Shown piece after piece: positions 31,467 through 42,500 of a stretch of DNA of 48,070 bases. The stretch comes from Planctomycetaceae bacterium. GTDB lineage: Bacteria; Planctomycetota; PLA2. The stretch is taken from contig WYBS01000204.1 in the NCBI GenBank assembly GCA_011525755.1, forward strand, positions 1 to 48,070, written 5' to 3'. The stretch's first letter is position 1, and each line of letters opens with the position of its first letter. The translations under genes and the position numbers were made by a program. Below the pieces are notes generated by a model, which ran no database searches, had not been told where the DNA came from, and saw nothing but the letters and a program-made list of their open reading frames with translations.

Positions 31467-32810
31467 ATGACCGCGATGGCGGGCGGATCACGGGATCCCG
31501 GGGCGCGCTGGCTCACGCCGGAGGAGCTGAAGCGGTTCGCGGAGTGCATCTCCGGGGACGCGGCGCGCGACCAGGCCTGCCTCCGCGCGCTCATGGAGAC
31601 GGTGAGCGAGGTCCTCGGCACCACCGACCTCGACGAGCTCCTCCGTCGCCTCGTGGACCACACGATCAAGACGACCGGCACCGAGCGCGGCTTCCTCCTG
31701 CTGCTCCAGGAGGATGGCGAGCTCAAGGTCCGCACGGCCCGCGACAGGTACGGTCGCGACCTGGAGCGCAACCCCGTCCTCTCCCGCTCCGTGCCCGAGA
31801 AGGTGCTCCATGAGAACCAGCCCGTCGTGGAGCGGGTGAGCGGCGACGGCCAGGTGCTGGACATCACGCAGTCGGTCGCGGCGATGCGGCTTCGCCAGGT
31901 GATGTGCTCCCCGGTGAGCGCGCGCGGCCGGACGCTCGGCGTCCTCTACGCCGACTCCACGTTCGGCGGCCCGGAGGTCACCCACGCCAACCTCTGGCTC
32001 TTCTACGCGCAGGCGGGCCTCATGGGGATGGCCATCGAGAACCATCGCCTCCTCGAGGAGACGCTCCAGGCCCGCGAGATGAGCCACCAGCTCCGCGTCG
32101 CCCGCGACATCCAGAAGCGCCTCTTGCCGGCGGGGCCCGCCCGCTTCGGCTCCGCCGAGCTCGCGGGCGTCTCCGAGCCCTCGAGCCGCGTGGGCGGCGA
32201 CTACTTCGACTACTTCCAGGTGGACGCCGGGCGCTTCGGCCTCTGCGTCGGCGACGTCTCCGGCCACGGCATCGGCCCGGCGCTCGTGATGTCGAACGTG
32301 CGCGCGCACCTGCGCGGGCTCCTCCAGACGCGCCGCTCGCTCGGCGGCCTCTACGGCCTCCTCAACCGCGCGCTCTGCAACGAGCTGACGGAGGGGATGT
32401 TCGTCTCCCTCTTCGTGGGCGTCCTCGACAGCGCGAAGATGGTCCTCGAGTTCCAGAACGCCGGCCACACGGCGCCGATCATATACCGCCCCTCGGACGA
32501 CTCGTTCCGCACGGTCCCGCCGACGGCGCCCGCGCTCGGCCTCATCGACGACCTCTCGGCGGGCCCCTGCCCGGCGATGAGCGTGAAGAGCGGCGACGTG
32601 CTCGTGTGCTATACGGACGGCGTGACCGAGCGCCACAGCCCGGAGGGCGAGCTCTACGGCGAGGATCGCATCCGCACGGTCGTCCGGCACGCCGTGGATA
32701 GGGGCGCGTCGCCCGCGGACATCGTGACGGCGATCCGCGAGGACTGCGAGAAGCACGCGCGGGACCTCCCGCCGCGCGACGACGTGACCCTCGTGGTCGC
32801 GCGCCTCTGA
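31467..32810 (+). CDS. GAF domain plus PP2C-type (SpoIIE/RsbU) serine phosphatase
   Basis: 447 residues from the ATG at 31467. The order is a short N-terminal helix region, a GAF domain (about residues 45-205: TIKTTGTERGFLLLL, SPVSARGRTLGVLYADST), a linker helix (ARDIQKRLLP), then the SpoIIE domain. Metal-binding residues are in GGDYFDYF, VGDVSGHGIGPALVM, NAGHTAPI and CYTDGVTE, with the late motif RDDVTLVVARL. Such proteins dephosphorylate STAS antagonists in response to a GAF-sensed signal; the STAS protein at 3048-3353 is a candidate but 28 kb away. The antiporter follows after 41 nt. Confidence 0.92.
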   Translation: MTAMAGGSRDPGARWLTPEELKRFAECISGDAARDQACLRALMETVSEVLGTTDLDELLRRLVDHTIKTTGTERGFLLLLQEDGELKVRTARDRYGRDLERNPVLSRSVPEKVLHENQPVVERVSGDGQVLDITQSVAAMRLRQVMCSPVSARGRTLGVLYADSTFGGPEVTHANLWLFYAQAGLMGMAIENHRLLEETLQAREMSHQLRVARDIQKRLLPAGPARFGSAELAGVSEPSSRVGGDYFDYFQVDAGRFGLCVGDVSGHGIGPALVMSNVRAHLRGLLQTRRSLGGLYGLLNRALCNELTEGMFVSLFVGVLDSAKMVLEFQNAGHTAPIIYRPSDDSFRTVPPTAPALGLIDDLSAGPCPAMSVKSGDVLVCYTDGVTERHSPEGELYGEDRIRTVVRHAVDRGASPADIVTAIREDCEKHARDLPPRDDVTLVVARL

Positions 32811-32851
32811 GACACGGGCGCCCCCGCGCCCCCCGACACGACCTTCCTGCG

Positions 32852-34624
32852 ATGCACGACATCGGCCTCCTCGTCACCCTCGCCGCCGGGCTCGCCGCCG
32901 CCCTCGCGTTCGGATTCCTGACCGAGAAGCTGCGCCTCTCGCCGATCCTCGGCTACCTGCTCGCCGGCATCGCCGTCGGCCCGCACACGCCCGGGTTCAT
33001 CGCCGACGCCGCGATCACCGCGCAGCTCGCGGAGGTCGGCGTCGTGCTGCTGATGTTCGGCGTGGGCCTCCATTTCCGTCTCGCGGACCTTTTCGCGGTG
33101 AGGAGGATCGCGATCCCGGGCGCGGTCGGGCAGAGCGTCGTCGCGACGCTCCTCGCGGCGGGCGTCGCGCATTGGCTCGGGTGGGGCTTCGGGGCGGGGC
33201 TCGCGCTCGGCATCGGGCTCTCGGTGGCCAGCACGGTCGTGCTCATGCGCGTCCTCGCGGACAGCCGGCAGCTCGACACGCCCCACGGCCACGTCGCGGT
33301 CGGCTGGCTCGTCGTGGAGGACATCTTCACGGTGCTCGTGCTCGTGCTGCTGCCGGTCACGGCGACCGTGTTCGGGGGGGGCGGGGGGGGCGTTCCGGAC
33401 CTGGCGCGGGCCCTCGGGCTCGCTCTCCTGAAGGTCGCGCTCCTCGCGGCGATCATGCTGGTCGTCGGGGCGCGGGTGATCCCATGGATGCTGACGCAGG
33501 TCGCCCGCACGCGGTCGCGGGAGCTCTTCACGCTCGCCATCCTCGCCGTGGCGCTCGTGATCGCGACGGTCGCCTCCCTCGTCTTCGGCGTCTCGATGGC
33601 GCTCGGAGCGTTCCTCGCGGGCATGGTCGTCGGGCAGTCGAAGGTCAGCCACCAGGCCGCCGCGGACGCGCTGCCCATGCGCGACGCGTTCGCCGTCCTC
33701 TTCTTCGTCTCCGTGGGCATGCTCTTCGATCCGCGCTTCCTGTTCGCGGAGCCGGGGCTCACGCTCGCGACGCTGCTCATCGTGCTCGTCGCGAAGCCGC
33801 TGGTCGCCCTCCTGATCGTCGACCTCATGGGCTACTCCGTCCGCACGGCGCTCGTCGTCGCGTTCGGGCTCGCGCAGATCGGCGAGTTCTCCTTCATCGT
33901 CGCCGAGCTGGCGCGCCAGCTGGACGTCCTCCCCGCCGAGGGCCACTCGGTGCTCGTCGCCGCGGCGCTGATCTCGATCGCGGTGAACCCCGCGCTCTTC
34001 CGCACGATCGGGCCGATCGAGGCATGGCTGAAGGCGCGGCCCCGGGCCTGGGCCTTCCTCAACCGGCGGGCCGAGGCCCGCGCCGGCGGCGTGAACGCCG
34101 CCACGGAGGCGCGGCTCCGCGAGGACGCGGAGGCCGTGCATGCCGTCGTCGTCGGCTACGGCCCGGCCGGGCGGACCGTGTCCCGCATTCTCGAGGACTT
34201 CGGGGTACGGACGGTGGTCCTCGACCTGAACGTGGAGACGGTCGCGCGGCTCTCCGCGGAGGGGCGGCTCGCGATCTACGGCGACGCGAGCCGCGCGGAG
34301 ATCCTCCGGGCGGCCGGGATCGAGCGCGCATCCTACCTGCTGCTGACGATGCCCGATCCCGACGCCCGGATCCCCGTGATCCTCGCGGCGCGCGAGCTCA
34401 ACCCGAAGGCGCGGATCCTCGTGCGGGCGCACTACCTCGCGGAGAAGCCGATCCTCGAGGAGCTCGGCGCGACCGCCGTCTACGAGGAGGGGGAGGCCGC
34501 GGTCGCGCTCGCGGGCTTCCTGCTGCGGGAGATCGGGGCGGACGAGGCGCGGATCGACGCGGAGGCGCGGCGCATCCGCGCGGAGTTCGCGGGCGGCGCG
34601 GGCGGGCCGCTCGAACCTGCCTGA
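32852..34624 (+). CDS. Monovalent cation:proton antiporter-2 (KefB/YbaL-like)
   Basis: 590 residues: about 12 TM helices (residues 1-390), then a cytosolic linker and an RCK/TrkA-N domain with a Rossmann motif, VVVGYGPAGRTVSRIL, at about residue 430. The membrane part has the CPA2 features LGYLLAGIAVGPHTPGF, VVLLMFGVGLHF and ALGAFLAGMVVGQS. YbaL/KefB-type proteins exchange K+ or Na+ for H+ and are gated through the nucleotide-binding domain. A poly-Gly insertion (VFGGGGGGVPD, near residue 172) lies in a loop. No KefF-type ancillary oxidoreductase is adjacent. It ends 3 nt before the convergent DUF983 stop. Confidence 0.93.
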   Translation: MHDIGLLVTLAAGLAAALAFGFLTEKLRLSPILGYLLAGIAVGPHTPGFIADAAITAQLAEVGVVLLMFGVGLHFRLADLFAVRRIAIPGAVGQSVVATLLAAGVAHWLGWGFGAGLALGIGLSVASTVVLMRVLADSRQLDTPHGHVAVGWLVVEDIFTVLVLVLLPVTATVFGGGGGGVPDLARALGLALLKVALLAAIMLVVGARVIPWMLTQVARTRSRELFTLAILAVALVIATVASLVFGVSMALGAFLAGMVVGQSKVSHQAAADALPMRDAFAVLFFVSVGMLFDPRFLFAEPGLTLATLLIVLVAKPLVALLIVDLMGYSVRTALVVAFGLAQIGEFSFIVAELARQLDVLPAEGHSVLVAAALISIAVNPALFRTIGPIEAWLKARPRAWAFLNRRAEARAGGVNAATEARLREDAEAVHAVVVGYGPAGRTVSRILEDFGVRTVVLDLNVETVARLSAEGRLAIYGDASRAEILRAAGIERASYLLLTMPDPDARIPVILAARELNPKARILVRAHYLAEKPILEELGATAVYEEGEAAVALAGFLLREIGADEARIDAEARRIRAEFAGGAGGPLEPA

Positions 34625-34627
34625 CCG

Positions 34628-35119
34628 CTACCGCGCCTCGACGGGCTCGCGCTCGCGCCGGCTCGCCCGGCGCCGGCCCGGCAGGCGCCTCGCGGTGCCG
34701 GGCACCGGGAACGGCCGCTCCGGCGCGCCGAGGCCGCCCCTGTCGTCGCCGCCGCCCGGCGGCGGACCCGGGTCGAGGTAGAAGTCGACCGCGAGGAAGA
34801 TGGCGCGCGAGTACCGAAAGATCGCGATCGACACGAGGACGTGGCCCGCGAGCACGCCCGCGTAGAGCGCGGGCGTCGGCTCGAGGAGGACGAGGAACGG
34901 GACGAAGAGCGCCACGGAGAGCCCGAACGACACGAACATGTGGACCTCGGACCCGCCGACCCAGTAGCCCTCCTCGCGCTCGAACGCGCGGGAACATCCC
35001 GCGCAACGCTCGGCGCGGAGGAGGAAGCGGCGGAAGATCCGGCCGCGGCCGCACGCCGGGCAGGCGAGCCGCAGGACACGGGCGAGGAGCCGGAGCGGAG
35101 AAAAGGGGGCGCGCAACAC
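34628..35119 (-). CDS. DUF983-family zinc-ribbon membrane protein
   Basis: 163 residues from a GTG at 35119. An N-terminal zinc ribbon, CPACGRGRIFRRFLLRAERC with a further C-x2-C partner (RCAGCSRAF), is followed by EREEGYWVGGSEVHMFVSFG and two hydrophobic helices (VALFVPFLVLLEPTPALYAG, HVLVSIAIFRYSRAIFLAV). This matches DUF983, a small family of unknown function found near oxidase genes in some bacteria. The C-terminal ~45 residues are Pro/Gly/Arg-rich and not part of the domain. The GTG was chosen because TACGCT ends 9 nt upstream and upstream in-frame sequence is low-complexity. It follows the MoxR gene by 109 nt. Confidence 0.83.
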   Translation of the reverse strand: MLRAPFSPLRLLARVLRLACPACGRGRIFRRFLLRAERCAGCSRAFEREEGYWVGGSEVHMFVSFGLSVALFVPFLVLLEPTPALYAGVLAGHVLVSIAIFRYSRAIFLAVDFYLDPGPPPGGGDDRGGLGAPERPFPVPGTARRLPGRRRASRREREPVEAR

Positions 35120-35128
35120 GACCGTTGC

Positions 35129-35134
35129 AGCGTA
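35129..35134 (-). promoter_or_regulatory. -10-like hexamer TACGCT before DUF983 gene
   Basis: TACGCT within GTGCTACGCTGC on the minus strand, 9 nt before the GTG at 35119; the string and spacing are identical to those before the AsmA-like gene. Confidence 0.45.
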
Positions 35135-35228
35135 GCACGCCGGGGGGGGCCGGGGGGGCGGCGGGGCCGCTTCCGCGGCCAGGCCCGGGCCGAGGCAGCT
35201 GCCCCCGGACCCCCTCTGCATCGAGACG

Positions 35229-36245
<1,017 letters not shown>

Positions 36246-36337
36246 CAGCCGTTTTAACGGATCGGCCGCGATTCGGCCGGGGGGAGGGTAAGAAAATCTT
36301 CCGGAGGCCGGGCCCCCGGACGGCCAAAGCGGTAAAA

Positions 36338-38023
36338 ATGCGTACTGTCATGGCGAGGCTGGAGATCCGGAGCGAGGGCACCTGCTCGGTGGTCGAGCTG
36401 GGTCCCGACCCCGTGCCCCTTGGCTACGACACAAGTGGGCGCGCGGCGTGGGGCCGGGGCCAGGTGGCGCGGCAGGTCGCGGAGGTCATGGGCGACCTCC
36501 TCCGCGCCGCGGACGGCGAGCACAGGCTGGCGCCGGGGGAACGCGTGGACCTGGGCGGCATCGAGGTCGTCTACCACGCGGGCGAGGGCGATGTCCGGGC
36601 CGCCGCGCTGAACGAGATCGGGCGCCTGCTCCTCACCGTCGGGAGCCTCGACGATCTCGTCGGGCGGATCCTCGACGCGATGGTGCGCGTGCTCCACGTG
36701 CGGCGCGTGGCGCTCGCGCTGCTCGATGACGACGAGGTGCTCGCGGTGAGGAGCGCCCGCGCCGACGGGATCGAGATCAATACCGCGATCGCGAAAGCCG
36801 CCCTCGATGCCGGCGCCGCGATCCTCACGTCGGAGGCCGCGGTCCGCGATGACCGCGAGGACGAGGTCTCGATCGACGTGCGTTCGATCCTCTGCGCGCC
36901 GCTCCGGGACGAGGGGCGCGCGCAGGGCGTCCTCTACGCGGACAACGAGGGGCGCGCGACCTCGTTCAGCAACGACGAGCTCGACTTCGCCTCCGCGCTC
37001 GCGCACCTCGCGTCCTTCGCGATGGGGAACGTCGCGCGGACGGAGCGGCTGCGCGAGGAGAACACGATGCTGAAGCAGCGGCTCGGCGTCCCCGGCTCGC
37101 TCGTCGCGGCGTCGCCCGCGATGGAGGAGATCCGCCGCAAGGTGGAGAAGGTCGCCGGCTTCGACGCGACGGTCCTCATCACGGGCGAGAGCGGCGTCGG
37201 CAAGGAGATGGTGGCGCGGGAGATCCACGCCCGGAGCGCGCGCGAGCGCGGGCCCTTCGTCGCCGTGAACTGCGCGGCGATCCCGGAGACGCTCCTCGAG
37301 AGCGAGCTCTTCGGATACGCTCCGCAGTCCGCGCTCGCGGGAGCCGACCCGAAGGGCCGCGCGGGGAAGTTCGAGCAGGCCGACGGCGGCACGATCTTCC
37401 TCGACGAGATCGGGGAGATGAAGCCCGAACTCCAGGCGAAGCTCCTCCGCGTGCTCGAGGACAAGCGCGTGGACCGCATCAACGACACCGCCCCGCGGCC
37501 GATCGACGTGCGCATCCTCGTCGCCACGAACCAGAACCTCGGCCGGCTGGTCGGCGACGGCCGATTCCGCGAGGACCTCTTCTACCGGCTCAACGTGGTC
37601 GCGATCGAGGTGCCGCCGCTCCGCCGCCGCCGCGAGGACATCCCGCCCCTCTCCGAGTTCTTCCTCCGCACCTATCCGGGGCCCGAGGAGCTCCGGAAGG
37701 CGCGCCTGTCGAAGGCGGCCGCGCGCGCGCTCGAGGCGTACCACTGGCCGGGCAACGTGCGGGAGCTCCGGAACTGCATCGAGCAGGCGCTGATCCTCGG
37801 CGACGGGAAGACGATCCGGCTCGCCGACCTGCCGGCCCAGGTGCGCGCGAGCGCCGGCGGCCCCCTCGAGGAGCTGCCCCCGCTCGTCGACGTGGAGCGC
37901 GACCACATCGCGCGCGTGCTCCGCGCGACGAACTGGAACAAGGCCCGGAGCGCGCGGCTGCTCGGCATCTCGAAGCCGACGCTCTACGACAAGATCCGCA
38001 CGTACGGCCTCGCGCCGGAGTGA
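36338..38023 (+). CDS. GAF-AAA+ regulator of the sigma54-activator family lacking GAFTGA
   Basis: 561 residues. The first ~85 residues are not recognised (possibly a degenerate FHA domain). A GAF domain covers about 90-235 (GRLLLTVGSLDDLVGRILDA, APLRDEGRAQGVLYADNEG). The AAA+ domain has Walker A TGESGVGKEM (about 283-290), Walker B GGTIFLDEIGE, and the arginine-finger region RFREDLFYRLN. Where activators have ELFGHxxGAFTGA, this protein reads ELFGYAPQSALAGADPKG, so the sigma54-contacting loop is altered. The C-terminal Fis-type HTH is ARVLRATNWNKARSARLLGI (about 523-542). It may regulate without sigma54, or use a variant loop. Confidence 0.88.
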   Translation: MRTVMARLEIRSEGTCSVVELGPDPVPLGYDTSGRAAWGRGQVARQVAEVMGDLLRAADGEHRLAPGERVDLGGIEVVYHAGEGDVRAAALNEIGRLLLTVGSLDDLVGRILDAMVRVLHVRRVALALLDDDEVLAVRSARADGIEINTAIAKAALDAGAAILTSEAAVRDDREDEVSIDVRSILCAPLRDEGRAQGVLYADNEGRATSFSNDELDFASALAHLASFAMGNVARTERLREENTMLKQRLGVPGSLVAASPAMEEIRRKVEKVAGFDATVLITGESGVGKEMVAREIHARSARERGPFVAVNCAAIPETLLESELFGYAPQSALAGADPKGRAGKFEQADGGTIFLDEIGEMKPELQAKLLRVLEDKRVDRINDTAPRPIDVRILVATNQNLGRLVGDGRFREDLFYRLNVVAIEVPPLRRRREDIPPLSEFFLRTYPGPEELRKARLSKAAARALEAYHWPGNVRELRNCIEQALILGDGKTIRLADLPAQVRASAGGPLEELPPLVDVERDHIARVLRATNWNKARSARLLGISKPTLYDKIRTYGLAPE

Positions 38024-38132
38024 CGCCTGCCCCGTCGGCGCCGCGCCGGCGGCGAAGGCTCAGGGCCGCGACGGGAGGGGGCTCCGGGGGCCTGCGGGCG
38101 GCCTCGCGCCTTGAATCCCTTGGGGGCGCGGC

Positions 38133-38138
38133 TACTCT
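38133..38138 (+). promoter_or_regulatory. Promoter TTGAAT-N16-TACTCT before small basic protein
   Basis: TTGAAT (38111-38116) and TACTCT (38133-38138) are spaced 16 bp apart, one of the few cases here with a plausible -35. The -10 ends 9 nt before the ATG at 38148. Confidence 0.5.
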
Positions 38139-38147
38139 TTCCACCCC

Positions 38148-38246
38148 ATGGCCAAGAACAAGCGCCGGCCCAAGAAGGCCAACCACGGCAAGCGCCCCTG
38201 CTCCCACTTCGGCCGCCAGAAGAACGCGATCCGGACGCCGCGGTAG
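38148..38246 (+). CDS. 32-residue basic protein, possibly ribosome-associated
   Basis: ATG at 38148 to TAG at 38246. The product starts MAKNKRRPKKANHGKRPCSH and ends FGRQKNAIRTPR. About 40% of residues are Lys, Arg or His, with one Cys and several Asn and Pro, a composition like small ribosomal or RNA-binding proteins. I do not recognise the family. Support for a real gene comes from the plausible promoter directly upstream, the biased composition and its isolation in an intergenic region between the regulator and the convergent methyltransferase. There is no Shine-Dalgarno, consistent with a leaderless message. Confidence 0.6.
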   Translation: MAKNKRRPKKANHGKRPCSHFGRQKNAIRTPR

Positions 38247-38317
38247 GCTGCCGCCGACCCGCGCCCGGTGTCTTCGCCGTGCGCGTGCGCACGCGGCGGG
38301 CCGCTCCTTTCCGGATC

Positions 38318-39373
38318 TCAGGTGCGCGGCTGCCCCACGTAGTACGTGTTGAGCACGTCGTGGTCGAGGTGGTGGACGGCAAGGACCTCGAGGTCCGCGG
38401 CACGGAGCATCTCGAGGGCCCTCTCCTCGCCCCAGGCGGCGCCGAGGCCCTCGCCTCCCGCGGCGAGCGACACGGACATGCAGTGCATGCACGAGATCGT
38501 GTAGATGAACGGCGCGAAGGAGTGCTCGAGGTTGTTGTGGAGATGGCTCGAGCAGCGGATGTCCTGCATCAGGAACGTCCCGCCGGGCCGGAGCGCGCGC
38601 CGCACCCCCGAGAGCACGGCGTCCGGGCGCGACTGGTCGTGGATCGCGTCGAACGCGGTCACGAGGTCGAAAGCTTCCCGGTCGGCGATGCCGGCGCAGT
38701 CCTGCACCTCGAATCGCACGTTCCTCGCCCCATGACGGTTCGCCTCGGCCCGCGCGCCCGCGATCGCCGCGTCGGAGATGTCATAGCCCCGGAATCGGCT
38801 TTTCGGGAAGAGGCGCGCCATCCGGTTGATCGCCCGGCCCCGGCCGCATCCGACGTCGAGCACGTCGATCCCCTCGTGCAGCCGGTCGAGAAGGCCGGGC
38901 ACGAGAGGCAGGATCGTCGTCTCGAGCGCGCCGACGACCGTCTGGCTGCTGTCCTCCGCCATCACGTCGTGGAAGCGCGTGTACTTCGCGTAGGGCACGC
39001 CGCCGCCGCGTCGGAAGCACTCGACGATCGGATCCTCGACCGCGGCGAGGAGCGGGATGAACTGCGCCGTGATGGCGAAGTTCGTCCCGACCCCGGTCAG
39101 CAGGTCCGCGCGGTCCCCGGGCAGCCGGTAGCGGGCCGCCGGCGCGTCGTAGTCGACGATGCCTCCCGTGACCATCGCGCCAAGCCACTCGCGGACGTAC
39201 CGCTCCGAGAGCCCCGCGCGGTCGGAGATCTCCTGGCTCGTCGCCGCGGGGTGCCCCCGCATGGCCGCGAAGAGCCCGGTCCGGTGGCCCACCGAGATCA
39301 TGAGGGAGAGCGCTCCCCCGTTGAGGATGCCCGTGAGCCGCTCGGCGAAGGTCTCCGTTGTGGTGCCAGCCAT
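38318..39373 (-). CDS. Winged-helix/SAM-dependent methyltransferase
   Basis: 351 residues from the ATG at 39373. The N-terminal ~100 residues form a winged helix (ATSQEISDRAGLSERYVREW, MVTGGIVDYDAPAARYRLPG) like the dimerisation domain of O-methyltransferases and Rv2258c-type proteins. The class I methyltransferase fold follows: motif I GIDVLDVGCGRGRAINRMA, then the acidic SAM ribose contact in FRGYDISDAAI, and DLVTAFDAIHDQSRPDAVLS. A Cys-containing CMHCMSVSLA lies near residue 305. The substrate is unknown. It is divergent from the kinase gene and convergent with the small basic protein gene. An upstream in-frame start at 39388 is possible. Confidence 0.87.
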   Translation of the reverse strand: MAGTTTETFAERLTGILNGGALSLMISVGHRTGLFAAMRGHPAATSQEISDRAGLSERYVREWLGAMVTGGIVDYDAPAARYRLPGDRADLLTGVGTNFAITAQFIPLLAAVEDPIVECFRRGGGVPYAKYTRFHDVMAEDSSQTVVGALETTILPLVPGLLDRLHEGIDVLDVGCGRGRAINRMARLFPKSRFRGYDISDAAIAGARAEANRHGARNVRFEVQDCAGIADREAFDLVTAFDAIHDQSRPDAVLSGVRRALRPGGTFLMQDIRCSSHLHNNLEHSFAPFIYTISCMHCMSVSLAAGGEGLGAAWGEERALEMLRAADLEVLAVHHLDHDVLNTYYVGQPRT

Positions 39374-39539
39374 CACAGGGGGAAACACCGGGGGGAAGGC
39401 CCGACCGCAACAGGGGCTAGAATGCGCGGCTTGGCAGGCATGATCGCGTCCATGGAACGACCCCGGAGGGGCCCTTCGGGCACGGGCGGCGGGTTCCCCG
39501 GACCGCTCGGCTGTCTCGGCACCCCCGCGAGGGGGCAGG

Positions 39540-42500
39540 GTGGATAGCCGCGACGCCGAGCGCTACCGCCGGGTGCGTGCGATCCTCCACGCGGCGGGCG
39601 AGAAGCGGGGCGCCGAACGGAGCGCCTACCTCGACGGGGCGTGCGGTGCCGACCGGACGCTGCGGCAGGAGGTGGAGCGGCTGCTCGAGACCTCGAGCGT
39701 CCCGACGAACCAGATCCTCCCGGCGGCGGCCCCCGCACCCCCCCCGGTTTTCGGCCCGTACCGCCTCGAGCGCGAGATCGGCCGCGGCGGGATGGGAACC
39801 GTCTACGAGGCGATCGACACGCGCACGTCCGCGCGCGTCGCCCTGAAGGCCCTCCACCCCTACCTGCTCGGGTCCGCGACGCTCCGGGAGCGGTTTGCGC
39901 GCGAGGCGAGGCTCGGGAAGCAGGTGAGCCACCGGAACGTCGTGCGCACGCTCGAGTACGAGAGCGTCGACGGCTACGACCTCCTCGTGATGGAGTACGT
40001 GGAGGGACGGACCCTGCGGGCGCTCGCGGACGAATGGCGCACGGTACCCGAGGGGTTCCTGCGCGAGATCGCGCGGCAGGCAGCCTCGGGCCTCTCGGCC
40101 ATCCACGAAGCGGGCATCGTCCACCGCGACCTCAAGCCGGAGAACATCCTCGTCACCGACGACCGGCGCGTGCGCATCATGGACCTCGGCGTCGCGAAGA
40201 TCCACGACGCCTCCGTGGCGCTCACGATCGAGGGGCAGTTCCTCGGCTCGCTGCCCTACGCCGCGCCGGAGCAGTGCGAGGGCCGCGAGGTCGGGCCCGC
40301 AGCCGATCTCTACTCGCTGGGCGTCGTCCTCTACGAGCTCGCGACGGGGGAGAACCCGTTCCGCTCGGAGACGCCGGGCGCGAGCCTGCGCGCGCACATG
40401 GACGTCGTGCCGCCCCCTGCCACCGAGCGGAACGGCGACATCTCCCCCTTCTTCAGCGAGGTGCTCGCGACGCTGCTCGCCAAGAGCCCGGGACGCCGCG
40501 TCGCCTCGGCGCGGGCGCTCGTCGGGATCCTCGAGGCCGGCGAGCAGGGCGCATGGTGGACGGAGCGGGAGCGGGAGATCCGGGCGCGACGCCTGCCCCG
40601 CGTCCTCGTGCGACGGGACACATCGTTCGTCGGGCGGGCCACCGAGCTCGACCTGCTCCGCGCGGCGTGGCGGGCGGCGTGCGCGGGGGAAGGCCAGGTC
40701 GTGATCCTCGAGGGCGAGCCTGGCATCGGCAAGTCGCGGCTCATCGACGCGTTCCTCCGCGATCTCGATCCGGACCGTGCCCACGTCCTCTACGGGTCGT
40801 TCCCGCCCGGGAGCGGGCTCCGCGGCCTCGTCGACGCGGTGGTCGCGCGCTTCGGCCGGGTGGGGATCGACCGAGAGCTGAAGGGGCGCCTCGGCGAACT
40901 CGCCGCGCTCGCCCCCGTGGTGGCCGGCCTCATGCGCGACGGCGCCGGGCCCTCCGAGCCGGAGAGCCTCGCGGCCGCGTTCCGGGAGCTTCTGCTCGCG
41001 CTCGCGCGCGAGCGGCCGGTGGCGTGGGCCGTGGACGACCTGCACTTCGCGCCGGAACGCACCCGCGCGATCGCCTACGCGATGGCGCGCGCGGCGCAGG
41101 AGGGCCGCGCACTCCTGCTCCTCTCCGCGCGGAGCCTCCCGCCCGAGGAGATGGGCCCGCTGGAGCGGCTCCCCCACGTCCGGAGGATCGCCGTGCCGCG
41201 GCTCTCGGATGCCGACGCGGCGGCGCTCGCGCGCGAAGCGCTCGGAGGCGACGAGGGCGCGCTCGAGATCGCGCGGCGCAGCGATGGCGTCCCGCTCTTC
41301 GCCTGCGAGCTGGCGAAGGTCGCCGGGAAGCGGGCGGGACCGGACCTTCCTTCCGCCGTGCGCGGCCTCCTCTCGGCGCGGGTCGCCGCGCTCTCGCACG
41401 ACGACCGCGCGCTGCTCGACGCCGGCGCGGTCCAGGGCTTCGAGTTCGACGGCGACCTGCTCGCCGCCGCGCTCGGGCTCCCGATCGTCACGGCGCTCCA
41501 GCGGCTCGCGGACATCGAGCGGGGCACGGGGCTCGTCCGGGCCGAAGGGCGGCGCTACCGCTTCGACCACCATCTCGTCCAGGAGATCCTCTACGAGGAG
41601 CTGCCGCCGCGGCTGCGCGAGGAGTACCACACGCGCATCGCGGACGCCTGCCCGGAGCGGGAGGGCCCGGTCGCCGCCCGCTTCCTCGCCTCGCACCATC
41701 TCCGCGGCGCGCGCCCCGAGGCGGCGCTCCCCTTCCTCCCCGCCGCGCTCGACCACCTCGCGAGCCGCTTCCAGAACGAGGAGGCGCTCGGGCTCCTCGA
41801 CCTCGCGCTGCGCCTCCCGCTCCCGGCGACCGATCGGGTCGATCTGCTCGTCCAGCAGGCCGCGCGCTGCGAGATGCTCGGGCGGCGGGCGCCGCAGAGG
41901 AAGGCGGCGGAGGAGGCGCTCGCCCTCGCGCAGGGCCTCGGCGACCCGCGGCGGGAGTGCCTCGCCCGGCTCGCATGCGGGACGCTCTTCCTGGGCGTGA
42001 GCCGCGACGAGGACGCGATCGGGCACTTCGAGCGCGCCGTGACCCTCGCGCGGGAGACCGGCGACAACGCCCTCGCGATGCACGCCACCGCCCGCCTCGG
42101 CACCGTGTTCAGCCGGGTGCGGCGGGACGGGGAGGCGATGGGGATGCTCGGGGAGGTCCGCGACTGGGCGCGGCGGGTCGGAAACCCGGTCGAGGAGGTC
42201 CGCGCCGTCGCGGGGATCGGCATCTGCCTCCGGCACCTCGTCCGCCACGCCGAGGCGCACGATGCGTTCGCCGAGGGGCTCCGCGTGTGCGAGCAGGCGG
42301 GACTGCGCCGCGAGCGGTGCTACGTCGAGGGGAACCTCGGCACGTCTCTCTGGCTCCTCGGTCGCTTCGAGGACGCGCGGGCGCACCTCGAGCGCAACTT
42401 GACGCTCGCCGCCGAGATCGGCGACCGGCGCGCGGAGTGCGCGGCGAGCGGGAACCTCGGCCTCGTCCTCCGCGACCTCGGGTTCCTCGAGGACGCGATC

